Shown: piece after piece, positions 1 through 7,279 of the stretch | Position numbering within the stretch: position 1 is the first letter of the stretch | How the letters are laid out: the number at the start of each line of letters is the position of its first letter | DNA from: DASQJL01 sp035689165 | Lineage (GTDB): Bacteria; Eisenbacteria; RBG-16-71-46; SZUA-252 | Reading direction: 5' to 3' | DNA length: 22,627 bases | Assembly: GCA_035689165.1 (NCBI GenBank) | Contig: DASSLZ010000067.1 | Location: 1-22,627 of the forward strand | Made by a program: the position numbers and the translations under genes | Notes under the pieces: model-generated | The model's database searches: none | The model's input: only the letters and a program-made list of their open reading frames with translations | Told to the model about the DNA's origin: nothing

Positions 1-1063
1 CTTCCGCAAGGACCTCGAGATCGAAGAAGACCTGATCGAGGAGGTGGCTCGCGGCATCGGCTATGACGCCGTGCCCGCGACGGTCGCGGCGGCGTCCGTT
101 CCGGCGATCGCCGAGTCGCCCGAGCGCGCGTTCGCGGCGCGCGTCGTGGACGTGGCGGTCGGGCTGGGCTTCGACGAGGCGATCGGGGCGGCCCTGGTGG
201 GCGACATTCCCGCCGAAGCGCGCGAGGGCATCGAGGCTGCGAGCATCTGGGAGATCCAGAATCCGAAGAGCCGCGAGCTGAAGCATCTGCGCGTGAGCCT
301 GCTTCCGGGCCTGCTCGCCATCGCCGCCCGGAACGCGCGCCACGGCGTCACCGACGTGCGCCTGGCCGAGGTGGGGAAGGTGTTCCAGGCCCAACCGCCG
401 CCGCTGGGCTCCGAGCGTCTCGAGGCGGCGTTCCTCCTCACCGGCTCGCCCGACCCCTGGAACCGCCCCGGCGCCGACTCCGACCGCTACCTGGAGCTGC
501 GCGGCGCGGTTGAAGCGCTTTATGAAGCATTGGGAATTGACTCATGGCAGGGCGGCTCCTACCATGATGCGTGCTGGGCTCGCGGAACCGGTTCCGTCTG
601 GGCGGTTTCGGGGAGCCGGCTCGGCCGGATGGGGGAAGTCGCCCCTTCGCTGGCCCGCCAGATGGGCCTGACGCAGCCCGCATGGGCGGCGATCGTGGAT
701 CTGGCGGCGGCGCTCCGCGCCGCGCCCCGGGAGCGGCGATACCGCGAGGTACCGCGGTTCCCGGCATCGAAGCGGGATCTGGCGGTTGTCGTGCGCCCCG
801 ACGTGACGCACGAGGATCTCGCGGCGACGATTCGAGCGGCGGGGGGGCCGCTGCTGCACACCATCCGGCTATTCGACGTCTACAAGTTCCGCGACGGAGA
901 GCACGCGGGCCGCTCGAGCCTGGCCTACGCGCTGGAGTTCCGCTCGCCGGAGCGCACGTTGACCGACCGCGAGGTCGAGGATTCGTTCGCGGCGATCGTG
1001 CGCGCCCTGGAATCGAAGCTGGGCGCGGCGCTTCGCGGCGGAGCGGAGGTGCCCCGCGCGTGA
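1..1063 (+). CDS. pheT: Phenylalanine--tRNA ligase beta subunit, C-terminal part (5' truncated by window)
   Basis: The reading frame is open from base 2 and enters the window inside the B5 domain: FRKDLEIEEDLIEEVARGIGYD matches the conserved end of B5 (residues at about 2-70). It continues through the beta core domain (NPKSRELKHLRVSLLPGLL) and ends with the FDX-ACB anticodon-binding fold (FPASKRDLAVVV, then IRLFDVYKF and SLAYALEFRSPERTLTD). The beta subunit pairs with PheS to charge tRNA-Phe in the cytoplasm. The N-terminal tRNA-binding and B3/B4 editing domains lie upstream of the window. The TGA stop (1061-1063) overlaps the GTG of the next gene, so the two are probably translationally coupled. 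Identification is secure; only the 5' extent is unknown. Confidence 0.97.
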   Translation, partial: FRKDLEIEEDLIEEVARGIGYDAVPATVAAASVPAIAESPERAFAARVVDVAVGLGFDEAIGAALVGDIPAEAREGIEAASIWEIQNPKSRELKHLRVSLLPGLLAIAARNARHGVTDVRLAEVGKVFQAQPPPLGSERLEAAFLLTGSPDPWNRPGADSDRYLELRGAVEALYEALGIDSWQGGSYHDACWARGTGSVWAVSGSRLGRMGEVAPSLARQMGLTQPAWAAIVDLAAALRAAPRERRYREVPRFPASKRDLAVVVRPDVTHEDLAATIRAAGGPLLHTIRLFDVYKFRDGEHAGRSSLAYALEFRSPERTLTDREVEDSFAAIVRALESKLGAALRGGAEVPRA

Positions 1064-1359
1064 GCGCGATCGTGACGGAACTGTCGGCGCTGGAAGAACG
1101 CGTACAGCAGATCGTGAGTCTGCTGGAACGGATGCGCGAAGAGAATCGCGCCCTGACCGGCGAACGGGATGACCTTCGGGCGAAAGTGCGGGCGCTCGAA
1201 GCGGCGGCGGGCAAGCACGCCGCGGCCGACTACAAGACCCGCTTGAAGTCGCTCGAAGACGAACGGGCGACCCTGTTGGAAGAACGGCGGGCGCTCGCGC
1301 GGCGCGTCGAGGAGATGCTGGCGAAGCTGTCGGTCCTCGAGAAAGCCGTGCACGCCTGA
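1060..1359 (+). CDS. Small coiled-coil protein, ZapB-like
   Basis: A 99-aa protein starting at GTG 1060, chosen because GTGA overlaps the pheT stop and a GGAGG sits at 1045-1049, 10 nt upstream. A longer same-frame extension would run deep into pheT and is not credible. Almost the whole chain is charged heptad-type helix: ELSALEERVQQIVSLLERM, then ERDDLRAKVRALEAA, and RLKSLEDERATLLEERRAL, ending in AKLSVLEKAV. No signal peptide or catalytic motif is visible. Small coiled-coil proteins of the ZapB type stabilise the FtsZ ring through ZapA, and zapA is the next gene (68-bp gap). The division role is inferred from neighbour and shape rather than from sequence identity; another coiled-coil scaffold is possible. 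Confidence 0.8.
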   Translation: MSAIVTELSALEERVQQIVSLLERMREENRALTGERDDLRAKVRALEAAAGKHAAADYKTRLKSLEDERATLLEERRALARRVEEMLAKLSVLEKAVHA

Positions 1360-1427
1360 CGCCATCGGCCGGTCCCGGACATCCGTCGGGGGCGGCTGCC
1401 GGAAACGACGAGAACGAAAGGACCGAG

Positions 1428-1721
1428 GTGGGATCGGAACCGACGACCCAGAGCGTGACGATCTTCGGCAGCGAGTACAAGATCAAGGGCGCCGACCCCG
1501 ATTACATCCAGACCGTCGCGGCATACGTCGACGGAAAGATGCGCGAGCTGGAACGCAGGCTCGCGACGGGCACTCCCACCAAAATCGCCATCCTCGCCTC
1601 GCTCAACATCGCGGACGAGCTTCTCCGGGAACGCGCCGAGCGCGGCCGGCTCGACAAGGAGCTGGCCGAGCGTACCAAGGCGCTCACAAAAACCATCGGA
1701 GATTCGCTTCGCGAGCGCTGA
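1428..1721 (+). CDS. zapA: Cell division protein ZapA
   Basis: A 97-aa protein from GTG 1428 with AAAGGA at 1417-1422 in front. The N-terminal globular half has the ZapA pattern: VTIFGSEYKIKG, then YIQTVAAYVDGKMRE, followed by KIAILASLNIADELL. The C-terminal third is a coiled coil (ERAERGRLDKELAERTKAL). ZapA binds and bundles FtsZ filaments at midcell, and its tetramer uses this coiled coil. The length is normal for the family (about 90-110 aa). The gene lies between a coiled-coil ORF and a 6S RNA, an order known in other bacteria (zapA next to ssrS). No promoter of its own is evident, so transcription from pheT is likely. Confidence 0.93.
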   Translation: MGSEPTTQSVTIFGSEYKIKGADPDYIQTVAAYVDGKMRELERRLATGTPTKIAILASLNIADELLRERAERGRLDKELAERTKALTKTIGDSLRER

Positions 1722-1786
1722 GCCCTTCCGGCGGCGCGCATCCACGACGGAGGTCACCGACACCGGCCACGACGACGAACAACCGA

Positions 1787-1969
1787 AAACCCTGCCATGC
1801 TCGTGTGGTGCCGGAATTTTTTGAGCCACAACTCAAGACTTGGGAGTCTGGATACCCGGCGTCGTGGTGGTCCGCCTTTGGCGGACGACGCAAACCCGGG
1901 CGAAGGGCACCCACCTGGTCGCTCCAGGTTCAAAAGTCTCGCGCCCACGGCATCGGCGGGGCTCTTTTT
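1787..1969 (+). ncRNA. ssrS: 6S RNA (RNA polymerase-binding regulatory RNA)
   Basis: The gap between zapA and rny folds like 6S RNA. A long closing stem pairs 1790-1811 with 1941-1961: CCCtGCCATGC with GCATcGGCgGGG, then CGTGtGGTGC with GCGCCCACG, interrupted only by single-base bulges or wobbles. An apical arm pairs CCCGG (1855-1859) with CCGGG (1896-1900) and GTCCGCC (1870-1876) with GGCGGAC (1880-1886). Between them is a large open region whose 3' strand carries the small hairpin ACCTGG-tcgct-CCAGGT (1913-1929) followed by TTCAAAA, as in known 6S RNAs. 6S RNA imitates an open promoter and sequesters the sigma70 holoenzyme in slow growth. The 5' end is approximate; the 3' end is set by a T run at 1965-1969. 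No strong promoter is seen just upstream, so processing from a zapA transcript is possible. Confidence 0.88.
1950..1969 (+). terminator. Probable terminator at the 3' end of 6S RNA
   Basis: The right arm of the 6S closing stem (1950-1961, GCATcGGCgGGG) is followed after three bases by TTTTT (1965-1969). The outer stem of the RNA can therefore double as an intrinsic-terminator stem. A smaller local hairpin (GCCC at 1943-1946 with GGGC) is weaker. The rny Shine-Dalgarno (GGAGG, 1976-1980) begins only 7 nt further on, so if termination occurs here rny needs readthrough or another start. Confidence 0.55.
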
Positions 1970-1990
1970 GTATACGGAGGATCGCCGCTC

Positions 1991-3559
1991 ATGACCGTGT
2001 CCCTGCTGACGCTGATCCTCGCCGCCCTCGGCTCGGGCATCGTGGCGTTCCTGCTTGGATGGATCGCCCACCGGAAGATCGGCGAGGGGAAGGTGCTGCG
2101 CGCCGAAGAGCTGGCGGCCAAGATCCTGCGCGAGGCCGAGCGGGAGGCCGAGACCCAGAAGAAAAGCGCCCTCCTCGAGGCCAAGGACGAGTGGTTCAAG
2201 GAGAAGTCGCGCCTGGACCGCGAGGCACAGGCCCAGAAGAACGAGATCCAGCGCGCGGAGCGGCGGCTTCAAGAGCTGGAGACCAACCTGAACCGGCGCG
2301 CCGAGGTGCTCGACAAGAAGGAGCGGGACCAGAAGCGGCTGGAACGGGACCTGTCGGTCAAGGGGGAGGCCCTCGAGCTGCGCGACAAGGAGCTCGAGCG
2401 GGTCCTGGGCGAGCAGAACGCGCGGCTCCAGCGCATCAGCGGCATGACGGCCGAAGAGGCGAAGCAGCTCCTCATCGTGAACATGGAGAACGAGGCGCGC
2501 GCCGAGGCCGGAAAGCTCCTCCAGCAGATCCGGGAGGAGTCCACGCGGAACGCGGAGAAGGAGGCGCGGGAGATCGTCACGCTGGCGATCCAGCGCTGCG
2601 CCGCCGACCACTCCGCCGAGACCACCGTCTCGGTGGTCCATCTCCCCAGCGACGACATGAAGGGGCGGATCATCGGCCGGGAGGGACGGAACATCCGCGC
2701 CTTCGAGACCGTGACCGGCATCGACGTGATCATCGACGACACGCCCGAGGCCGTGATCCTCTCCGGCTTCGATCCGGTGCGGCGCGAGATCGCCAAGCGT
2801 TCGCTCGAGCGCCTGATCACCGACGGCCGGATCCATCCCGCGCGCATCGAGGAGGTCGTGGCCAAGGTGCAGAAGGAGTTGGAGGAGCAGATCATCGAGC
2901 TGGGCGAGGCCGCCGTGCTGGAAGTGGGCGTGCACGGCATGCACCCGGAGATCGTGAAGCTCCTGGGCAGGCTCCAGTACCGCACCAGCTATGGGCAGAA
3001 CATCCTCCAGCACTCCAAGGAGGTCGCCTGGATCTGCGGGATCATGGCGGGGCAGCTCGGCTTCGACACGCAGATCGCCAAGCGCGCGGGACTCCTCCAC
3101 GACCTGGGCAAGGCGGTGACGCACGAGGTGGAGGGAGCGCACGCGCAGATCTCGATGGATTTCGCCCAGCGCTACGGCGAGCCGCAGGAGGTGGTCCGCG
3201 CGGTGGGCTATCACCATCACGATCCCACGGCCGAGAACCTCTACGCCGTGCTGGTCATGGCGGCGGACGCCGTCTCCGGCGCCCGTCCCGGCGCGCGGCG
3301 CGAGAGCATCGAGAACTACGTGAAGCGCCTGGAGGCGCTGGAGAAGATCGCCGACTCCTTCCCGGGGGTCGAGAAGTCCTACGCGATCCAGGCGGGGCGC
3401 GAGGTGCGCATCATGGTCGAGCCCAAGAACGTGGACGACGCGCGCGCCTCGCAGCTGGCGAGCGACGTCGCCCGCCGCGTCGAGCGGGAGCTCCAGTACC
3501 CCGGCCAGATCAAGGTCGTGGTGATCCGCGAGACGCGCGCCATGGAATACGCGCGCTAG
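1991..3559 (+). CDS. rny: Ribonuclease Y
   Basis: A 522-aa endoribonuclease that starts mRNA decay at the membrane. ATG 1991 is chosen because GGAGG lies 10 nt upstream and the chain then opens with the expected transmembrane helix (residues about 4-24, LLTLILAALGSGIVAFLLGWI). Upstream in-frame codons run through the 6S RNA and would bury this anchor. A long coiled coil follows (about 35-190), then the KH domain with GRIIGREGRNIRAFE (about 225-240), then the HD domain with metal ligands in LLHDLGKA (H370, D371), close to the numbering of B. subtilis RNase Y. A YHHHDP motif lies further on. Length and order of domains are typical. The ymdB gene follows after 7 bp, a pairing also found in Firmicutes. 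Confidence 0.97.
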   Translation: MTVSLLTLILAALGSGIVAFLLGWIAHRKIGEGKVLRAEELAAKILREAEREAETQKKSALLEAKDEWFKEKSRLDREAQAQKNEIQRAERRLQELETNLNRRAEVLDKKERDQKRLERDLSVKGEALELRDKELERVLGEQNARLQRISGMTAEEAKQLLIVNMENEARAEAGKLLQQIREESTRNAEKEAREIVTLAIQRCAADHSAETTVSVVHLPSDDMKGRIIGREGRNIRAFETVTGIDVIIDDTPEAVILSGFDPVRREIAKRSLERLITDGRIHPARIEEVVAKVQKELEEQIIELGEAAVLEVGVHGMHPEIVKLLGRLQYRTSYGQNILQHSKEVAWICGIMAGQLGFDTQIAKRAGLLHDLGKAVTHEVEGAHAQISMDFAQRYGEPQEVVRAVGYHHHDPTAENLYAVLVMAADAVSGARPGARRESIENYVKRLEALEKIADSFPGVEKSYAIQAGREVRIMVEPKNVDDARASQLASDVARRVERELQYPGQIKVVVIRETRAMEYAR

Positions 3560-3566
3560 GCCCCGC

Positions 3567-4373
3567 GTGAACATCCTCTTCGTCGCGGACATCTTCGGTT
3601 CTCCGGGCCGCCGCGCGGTCCGGGATCTCCTTCCCGAGATCGTCTCCTCCATGGGCATCGACCTGGTGGTCGTGAACGTGGAGAACGCGGCCGCCGGCTT
3701 CGGGGTCACGAAAGAGATCCTCGAAGAGGTGAAGGGGCTGGGCGTCCAGTGCATGACGAGCGGCAATCACATCTGGGACCGGCGCGAGGTGATGCCTCTC
3801 CTGGACTCCGAGCCGCTCCTGCTCCGGCCGCACAACTACCCGCCGGGCGTGCCGGGGCGCGGCGTGATGATCGCGCGCACCGCTTCGGGCGCGAAGGTCG
3901 GGGTGATCAATCTCATGGGGCGGGTCTTCATGCGCGAGCTGCTCGATCCCTTCCGGGTGGCCGAGGAAGAGGCGGCGAAGCTGCGCGAGGAGACGCCGAT
4001 CATCCTGGTGGATTTCCACGCCGAGGCGACCGCGGAGAAGGTGGCGCTGGGGTGGCACCTGGACGGCAAGGTCTCCGCCGTGATCGGCACGCACACGCAC
4101 GTCCAGACCGCCGACGAGCGGATCCTGCCCGGCGGCACCGGCTACATCACCGACGCCGGGATGACCGGTCCGCACGACTCCGTGATCGGCGTGCGCAAGG
4201 ACCAGGCGATCCGGAAGTTCCTCACGCTGCTGCCGACCCGCTTCGAGCCCGCGACGGGCGACGTGCGCCTCCACGGCGTGCACCTCGAGGTGGATGACGC
4301 CACAGGGCGCTGCCGCCACATCGAGCGCGTGGCGATGGCGTTGGAGCCGGCTCCCGGGGCCGCCGTCCCGTGA
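3567..4373 (+). CDS. ymdB: YmdB-family metallophosphoesterase (2',3'-cyclic nucleotide phosphodiesterase family)
   Basis: A 268-aa calcineurin-like phosphoesterase of the YmdB family (TIGR00282 type). The dimetal ligands fall in register: D8 in FVADIFG, E39 and N40 in VNVENAAAGFG, N67 and H68 in SGNHIWD, a histidine in VDFHAEAT, and two histidines in IGTHTHVQTAD. The C-terminal YITDAGMTGPHDSVIG stretch is also diagnostic. In Bacillus the protein hydrolyses cyclic mononucleotides and affects biofilm and RNase Y-linked regulation; its role here is inferred from family and from direct adjacency to rny. GTG 3567 is the only sensible start, with MNILFVADI beginning the first beta strand. The stop overlaps folD in a GTGA. 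Confidence 0.94.
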   Translation: MNILFVADIFGSPGRRAVRDLLPEIVSSMGIDLVVVNVENAAAGFGVTKEILEEVKGLGVQCMTSGNHIWDRREVMPLLDSEPLLLRPHNYPPGVPGRGVMIARTASGAKVGVINLMGRVFMRELLDPFRVAEEEAAKLREETPIILVDFHAEATAEKVALGWHLDGKVSAVIGTHTHVQTADERILPGGTGYITDAGMTGPHDSVIGVRKDQAIRKFLTLLPTRFEPATGDVRLHGVHLEVDDATGRCRHIERVAMALEPAPGAAVP

Positions 4374-5278
4374 CCACCGCGCCGGCCGCGGCGCTCCTCC
4401 TGGGCGGCCCGCTCGCCGCCGAAATCCGCGCCGGGGTGAAGCGGCGCCTCGAAGCGCTCCGCGACCGCGGCCGGCCCGCGGGCCTCGCCGTCGTCACGGT
4501 GGGAGAGCCTCCTTCGGGAAACCCCTACGTGCGCGCCAAGGTGAAGGCGGCCCAGGAAGCGGGCGCCGTCGCCACCGTCCATCGCCTTTCCGAGGACATC
4601 GCCGAACCAAAGCTTCGCGACGCGCTCCGCGCGATCGGCGACGACCCCGCGGTCCATGGCTTGATCCTCCAGCTTCCGCTCCCGCGCCATCTGCGCGAGG
4701 AGCGCCACCTGGAGGACGTGCCTCCGGCCAAGGACGTGGACGGTATCCATCCCGCGAACGTGGGCCGGTGGGTGAACGGGCTTCCCGCGCCGCGCCCGGC
4801 CACGCCCCTGGGGGTGCAGGAGCTGTTGCGGCGCCACTGCGGCGATCTCGCGGGGAAGCGCGCGGTCATCCTGGGACGGAGCCGCATCGTCGGACGGCCG
4901 CTCTCGGTGCTCCTCTCCTCCCGCGAGCCGGGGATGAACGCGACCGTCACCCTCTGCCACTCGGAGACGCGCGACCTGCCCGCGCTCTGCCGCGAGGCCG
5001 AGATTCTCGTCGTGGCGATCGGCCACCGCCGCTCGATCGGCGCCGCGCACGTCCGCCCGGGCGCCGTCGTGATCGACGTCGGGATCCATCCCATCGCCAA
5101 TCCCGCCCCCGGCGCGCCGCGCTATGAGGGGGACGTGGACTTCGAGGCAGTGCGCGGCATCGCGTCGGCGATCACGCCGGTGCCGGGGGGTGTCGGTCCG
5201 CTGACCGTCGCAATGCTGCTGCGCAATCTGGCGGACGCCGCGGAAGCGGCGGAAGCTGCGGAGGGCGGCGGATCATGA
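4370..5278 (+). CDS. folD: Methylenetetrahydrofolate dehydrogenase / methenyltetrahydrofolate cyclohydrolase
   Basis: A 302-aa bifunctional cytoplasmic enzyme interconverting 5,10-methylene-, 5,10-methenyl- and 10-formyl-tetrahydrofolate with NADP(H). Catalytic Tyr and Lys are in YVRAK (Y53, K57), followed by QLPLP, PAKDVDGIHP, the Rossmann motif GRSRIVGRPLSVLL, and the closing TPVPGGVGPLTVAMLLRN signature. The usual CTP in the middle of the protein is ATP here, a mild variation. GTG 4370 overlaps the ymdB stop. The C-terminus has a short Ala/Glu/Gly-rich tail (AAEAAEAAEGGG). The stop TGA (5276-5278) is overlapped by an ATG that opens the doubtful ORF described next. Confidence 0.97.
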   Translation: MTTAPAAALLLGGPLAAEIRAGVKRRLEALRDRGRPAGLAVVTVGEPPSGNPYVRAKVKAAQEAGAVATVHRLSEDIAEPKLRDALRAIGDDPAVHGLILQLPLPRHLREERHLEDVPPAKDVDGIHPANVGRWVNGLPAPRPATPLGVQELLRRHCGDLAGKRAVILGRSRIVGRPLSVLLSSREPGMNATVTLCHSETRDLPALCREAEILVVAIGHRRSIGAAHVRPGAVVIDVGIHPIANPAPGAPRYEGDVDFEAVRGIASAITPVPGGVGPLTVAMLLRNLADAAEAAEAAEGGGS

Positions 5279-5592
5279 GCGCGCGCCGCTCGTCGAGTCT
5301 CGCCTCTCGTGTCTTGGGGTCAACACGGATGGGCGCCGGCCCCGGTGCGGATGTCTGCCTCGGTGCGGAGGCCCGCTTCGTTACGGAAATCCGCCGCGGT
5401 GCGGAGGTCCGCCTTGGAGACCCCACGTCGCGCTCCTCGAGTCGTACAGAGAGAGCGACAGATGTCTTCGCTTTCACCGCCGCTAGCGGCGGTAAAATCC
5501 TGACCACGTGGCGGGACAGAGGCTCGCGCCCAAGGATCCCGACGGCCATACGCAGACGCTCGCGGCCAAGGACCGCGACGGCCGTACGATGA
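5275..5592 (+). CDS. Doubtful 105-aa ORF between folD and xseA
   Basis: I do not recognise this ORF. For it: the ATG (5275) overlaps the folD stop as ATGA, and its TGA (5590-5592) overlaps the probable xseA start as ATGA, exactly the junction style used by most neighbours. Against it: the product is Arg/Ser/Thr rich without a hydrophobic core, codon use is looser than in neighbours (AGA, ATA, AGT, CTT appear), and the middle is a degenerate 18-bp tandem repeat giving GADVCL, GAEARF, VTEIRR and GAEVRL hexapeptides. It may be a genuine coupled small gene, a translated spacer that keeps ribosomes moving into xseA, or non-coding sequence open by chance. There is no signal peptide or membrane segment. 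Confidence 0.3.
   Translation: MSARRSSSLASRVLGSTRMGAGPGADVCLGAEARFVTEIRRGAEVRLGDPTSRSSSRTERATDVFAFTAASGGKILTTWRDRGSRPRIPTAIRRRSRPRTATAVR
5344..5415 (+). repeat. Four degenerate 18-bp tandem repeats
   Basis: Four consecutive 18-bp units begin at 5344, 5362, 5380 and 5398. The shared pattern is GGTGCGGAnGTCCGCCTC; the third unit is the most diverged (GTTACGGAAATCCGCCGC). Because 18 is a multiple of three they encode hexapeptides in the overlapping ORF. They lie in the folD-xseA gap. Confidence 0.75.
5476..5493. repeat. Perfect 18-bp palindrome
   Basis: ACCGCCGCTAGCGGCGGT reads identically on both strands, with no spacer. It is followed by AAAATCC on the + strand, so it lacks the T run of an intrinsic terminator in the direction of the genes. 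It could be a dimeric protein-binding site or a chance element. No other copy was noticed in the window. Confidence 0.5.
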
Positions 5593-6995
5593 GCGCGCGA
5601 CGCAATTGGGGCGCCGCCGCCCGCTTCGATCCGCGCGAAGGAGAGCCGCACGTCTACACCGTCGGCGAGATCGTCGCCGAGCTGAATGCGCTCCTCGGCG
5701 GGGAATACCCCTCGATCACCGTGGAGGGGGAGATCACCGACTTCCGCGCGCATCCCTCCGGACACGAATACTTCTGCATCAAGGACCGCCGGGCGCAGCT
5801 CCAGGTGGTCTTCTTCGCCAGCCAACCCCGCATCCGCGGGGTCCAGCTCAAGAACGGGCTCGCCGTACGCGTCACCGGCACCATCACGGTCTACGAAGCG
5901 CGCGGAAGCATGCAGCTCAAGGCGGAGCGGGTGTCGCCGGTCGGTTTCGGCGCCCTCCAGATCCGCTTCGAGGAGCTGAAGCGAAAGCTCCAGGCCGAGG
6001 GGCTCTTCGCCGTGGAGCGGAAACGGGAGCTCCCGCGCTACGCCACCCGGGTCGCCATCGTCACCTCCTTCTCCGGCGCGGCGATCCGCGACATGCTCCG
6101 GATCCTGCGCCAGCGCGCGCCTCACGCGCGGATCACCGTCGCGCCGGCGCGCGTGCAGGGAGACGGCGCCGCGCTTTCGGTCGCGGCCGCGATCCGGCTC
6201 GTGAACGACTGGGGTGACGCCGACGTGCTGATCGTGGGGCGCGGCGGGGGCTCGCTCGAGGATCTCTGGGCCTTCAACGAAGAGGCGGTGGTGCGCGCCA
6301 TCGTCGCCTCGCGCATCCCGGTCATCTCGGCCGTGGGTCACGAGTCGGATATCACGTTGGCCGACCTCGCGGCGGACGTTCGCGCCGCGACGCCGACGCA
6401 CGCCGCCCAGCAGGCCGCGCCCAGCCGGGAAGAGGCCCGCCATAAGCTCCACCAGCTCGCCGTTCACGCGCGGGAGCGGCTGCTGCGCGAGATGCAGCGC
6501 GACCGCCGCCACCTCGACGGCTACCGCACCCACCGCGCGTTCCGCGAGCCGCACCGGCAGGTCGCCGAGGGACGGCAGACCCTCGACAATACCCGCGACG
6601 TCCTCGCGCGCGCGCTCGAGGGCTGGGCGCTTCGCCGGCGCAGCACCGTCGGTTCGGCCTCCACGCGGCTTCGCGCGCACGCTCCCGCCCGGGTCGTGGA
6701 GCGGATGCGGGAGCGCCTGCTGGAGCTGCGCCGGCGCGCCGAACGTGCGTCGATAACCGATCTGGCGAAGCGCCGGAAGGAGGCGGGCGCCCGCGCGCGG
6801 CTCCTCACTTCCTACGACTACCGCGGCGTCCTCCGGCGCGGCTACGCGCTGGTCTGGAACGAGGAGGGCGCGCGTCTCGTGAACCGCGGACGGAACCTTC
6901 GCCCCGGCGAGGGGATTCGAGTACAGTTCCACGACGCCCGCGCGGAGGCCTCGGTCACGCGCGTGGATCCGTCGACCGAGGAGGAAACGCCATGA
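5589..6995 (+). CDS. xseA: Exodeoxyribonuclease VII large subunit
   Basis: A 468-aa protein from ATG 5589. The frame is open back to GTG 5508, but the extra 27 residues (low complexity with a repeated DPDGH/DRDGR) lack family similarity, and ATG 5589 overlaps the preceding ORF as ATGA. The N-terminal OB fold (VYTVGEIVAELNALL, ITVEGEITDFR, GHEYFCIKD) binds single-stranded DNA. The catalytic domain has TSFSGAAIRDML, the GRGGGSLEDLWAFNEE motif and SAVGHESDITLADLAADVRAATPTHAA. A long Arg-rich helical region (about 280-400) and a C-terminal YDYRGVLRRGYALV segment follow. With XseB it forms exonuclease VII, degrading single-stranded DNA from either end in repair. Its stop overlaps xseB as ATGA. Confidence 0.96.
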   Translation: MSARRNWGAAARFDPREGEPHVYTVGEIVAELNALLGGEYPSITVEGEITDFRAHPSGHEYFCIKDRRAQLQVVFFASQPRIRGVQLKNGLAVRVTGTITVYEARGSMQLKAERVSPVGFGALQIRFEELKRKLQAEGLFAVERKRELPRYATRVAIVTSFSGAAIRDMLRILRQRAPHARITVAPARVQGDGAALSVAAAIRLVNDWGDADVLIVGRGGGSLEDLWAFNEEAVVRAIVASRIPVISAVGHESDITLADLAADVRAATPTHAAQQAAPSREEARHKLHQLAVHARERLLREMQRDRRHLDGYRTHRAFREPHRQVAEGRQTLDNTRDVLARALEGWALRRRSTVGSASTRLRAHAPARVVERMRERLLELRRRAERASITDLAKRRKEAGARARLLTSYDYRGVLRRGYALVWNEEGARLVNRGRNLRPGEGIRVQFHDARAEASVTRVDPSTEEETP

Positions 6996-7279
6996 AGCGG
7001 AAGGAAGGGCCGGCCCCCGACGCGCCCACGTTCGAGAGCATGATGGAGCGGCTCGAGCAGCTGGTGGGGACGCTCGAGTCCGGCAACCTGAGCCTCGAGG
7101 AGTCGATCCACTCCTTCGAGGAGGGGATGGCGCTCGTGAAGCGGTGCACCGAGGTGCTCGACCAGGCGGAACAGCGGATCCAGAAGCTCACGCGCGACGC
7201 CCAGGGGGCGCCGCGGACGGAACCGGTCGCGGAGGACGACGAGGCGGATGAAGGGCGGAGCGGCGAGCTCCCGTTTTGA
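6992..7279 (+). CDS. xseB: Exodeoxyribonuclease VII small subunit
   Basis: A 95-aa protein with the standard XseB helical hairpin: FESMMERLEQLVGTLESGN, then LSLEESIHSFEEGMALVKRC, then LDQAEQRIQKL. Several copies of this subunit coat each XseA chain and are needed for a stable enzyme. The acidic tail (EDDEADEGRSGE) is longer than the core needs and overlaps the start of the next gene by 32 bp. ATG 6992 overlaps the xseA stop, consistent with coupled synthesis of the two subunits; GGAGGAAA (6980-6987) serves as a good ribosome-binding site. Confidence 0.95.
   Translation: MKRKEGPAPDAPTFESMMERLEQLVGTLESGNLSLEESIHSFEEGMALVKRCTEVLDQAEQRIQKLTRDAQGAPRTEPVAEDDEADEGRSGELPF

Noticed and set aside
1805..1990. 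A 62-residue N-terminal extension of RNase Y.
   Set aside because: It would be encoded by the 6S RNA, would place residues ahead of the membrane anchor, and ignores the GGAGG in front of ATG 1991.
1754..3766. A 670-codon - strand ORF opposite rny.
   Set aside because: It lies antisense to a well-conserved RNase Y and the 6S RNA, and its product is a low-complexity His/Leu/Asp/Arg mix typical of antisense frames in GC-rich genes.
5508..5588. A 27-residue N-terminal extension of XseA from GTG 5508.
   Set aside because: The extension is low complexity and not part of the OB fold; ATG 5589 fits the junction style of the operon.
5172..6932. A 586-codon - strand ORF opposite xseA and the folD-xseA gap.
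   Set aside because: The + strand xseA has all family motifs; the - strand product is Arg/Gly/Ala-rich without any pattern.
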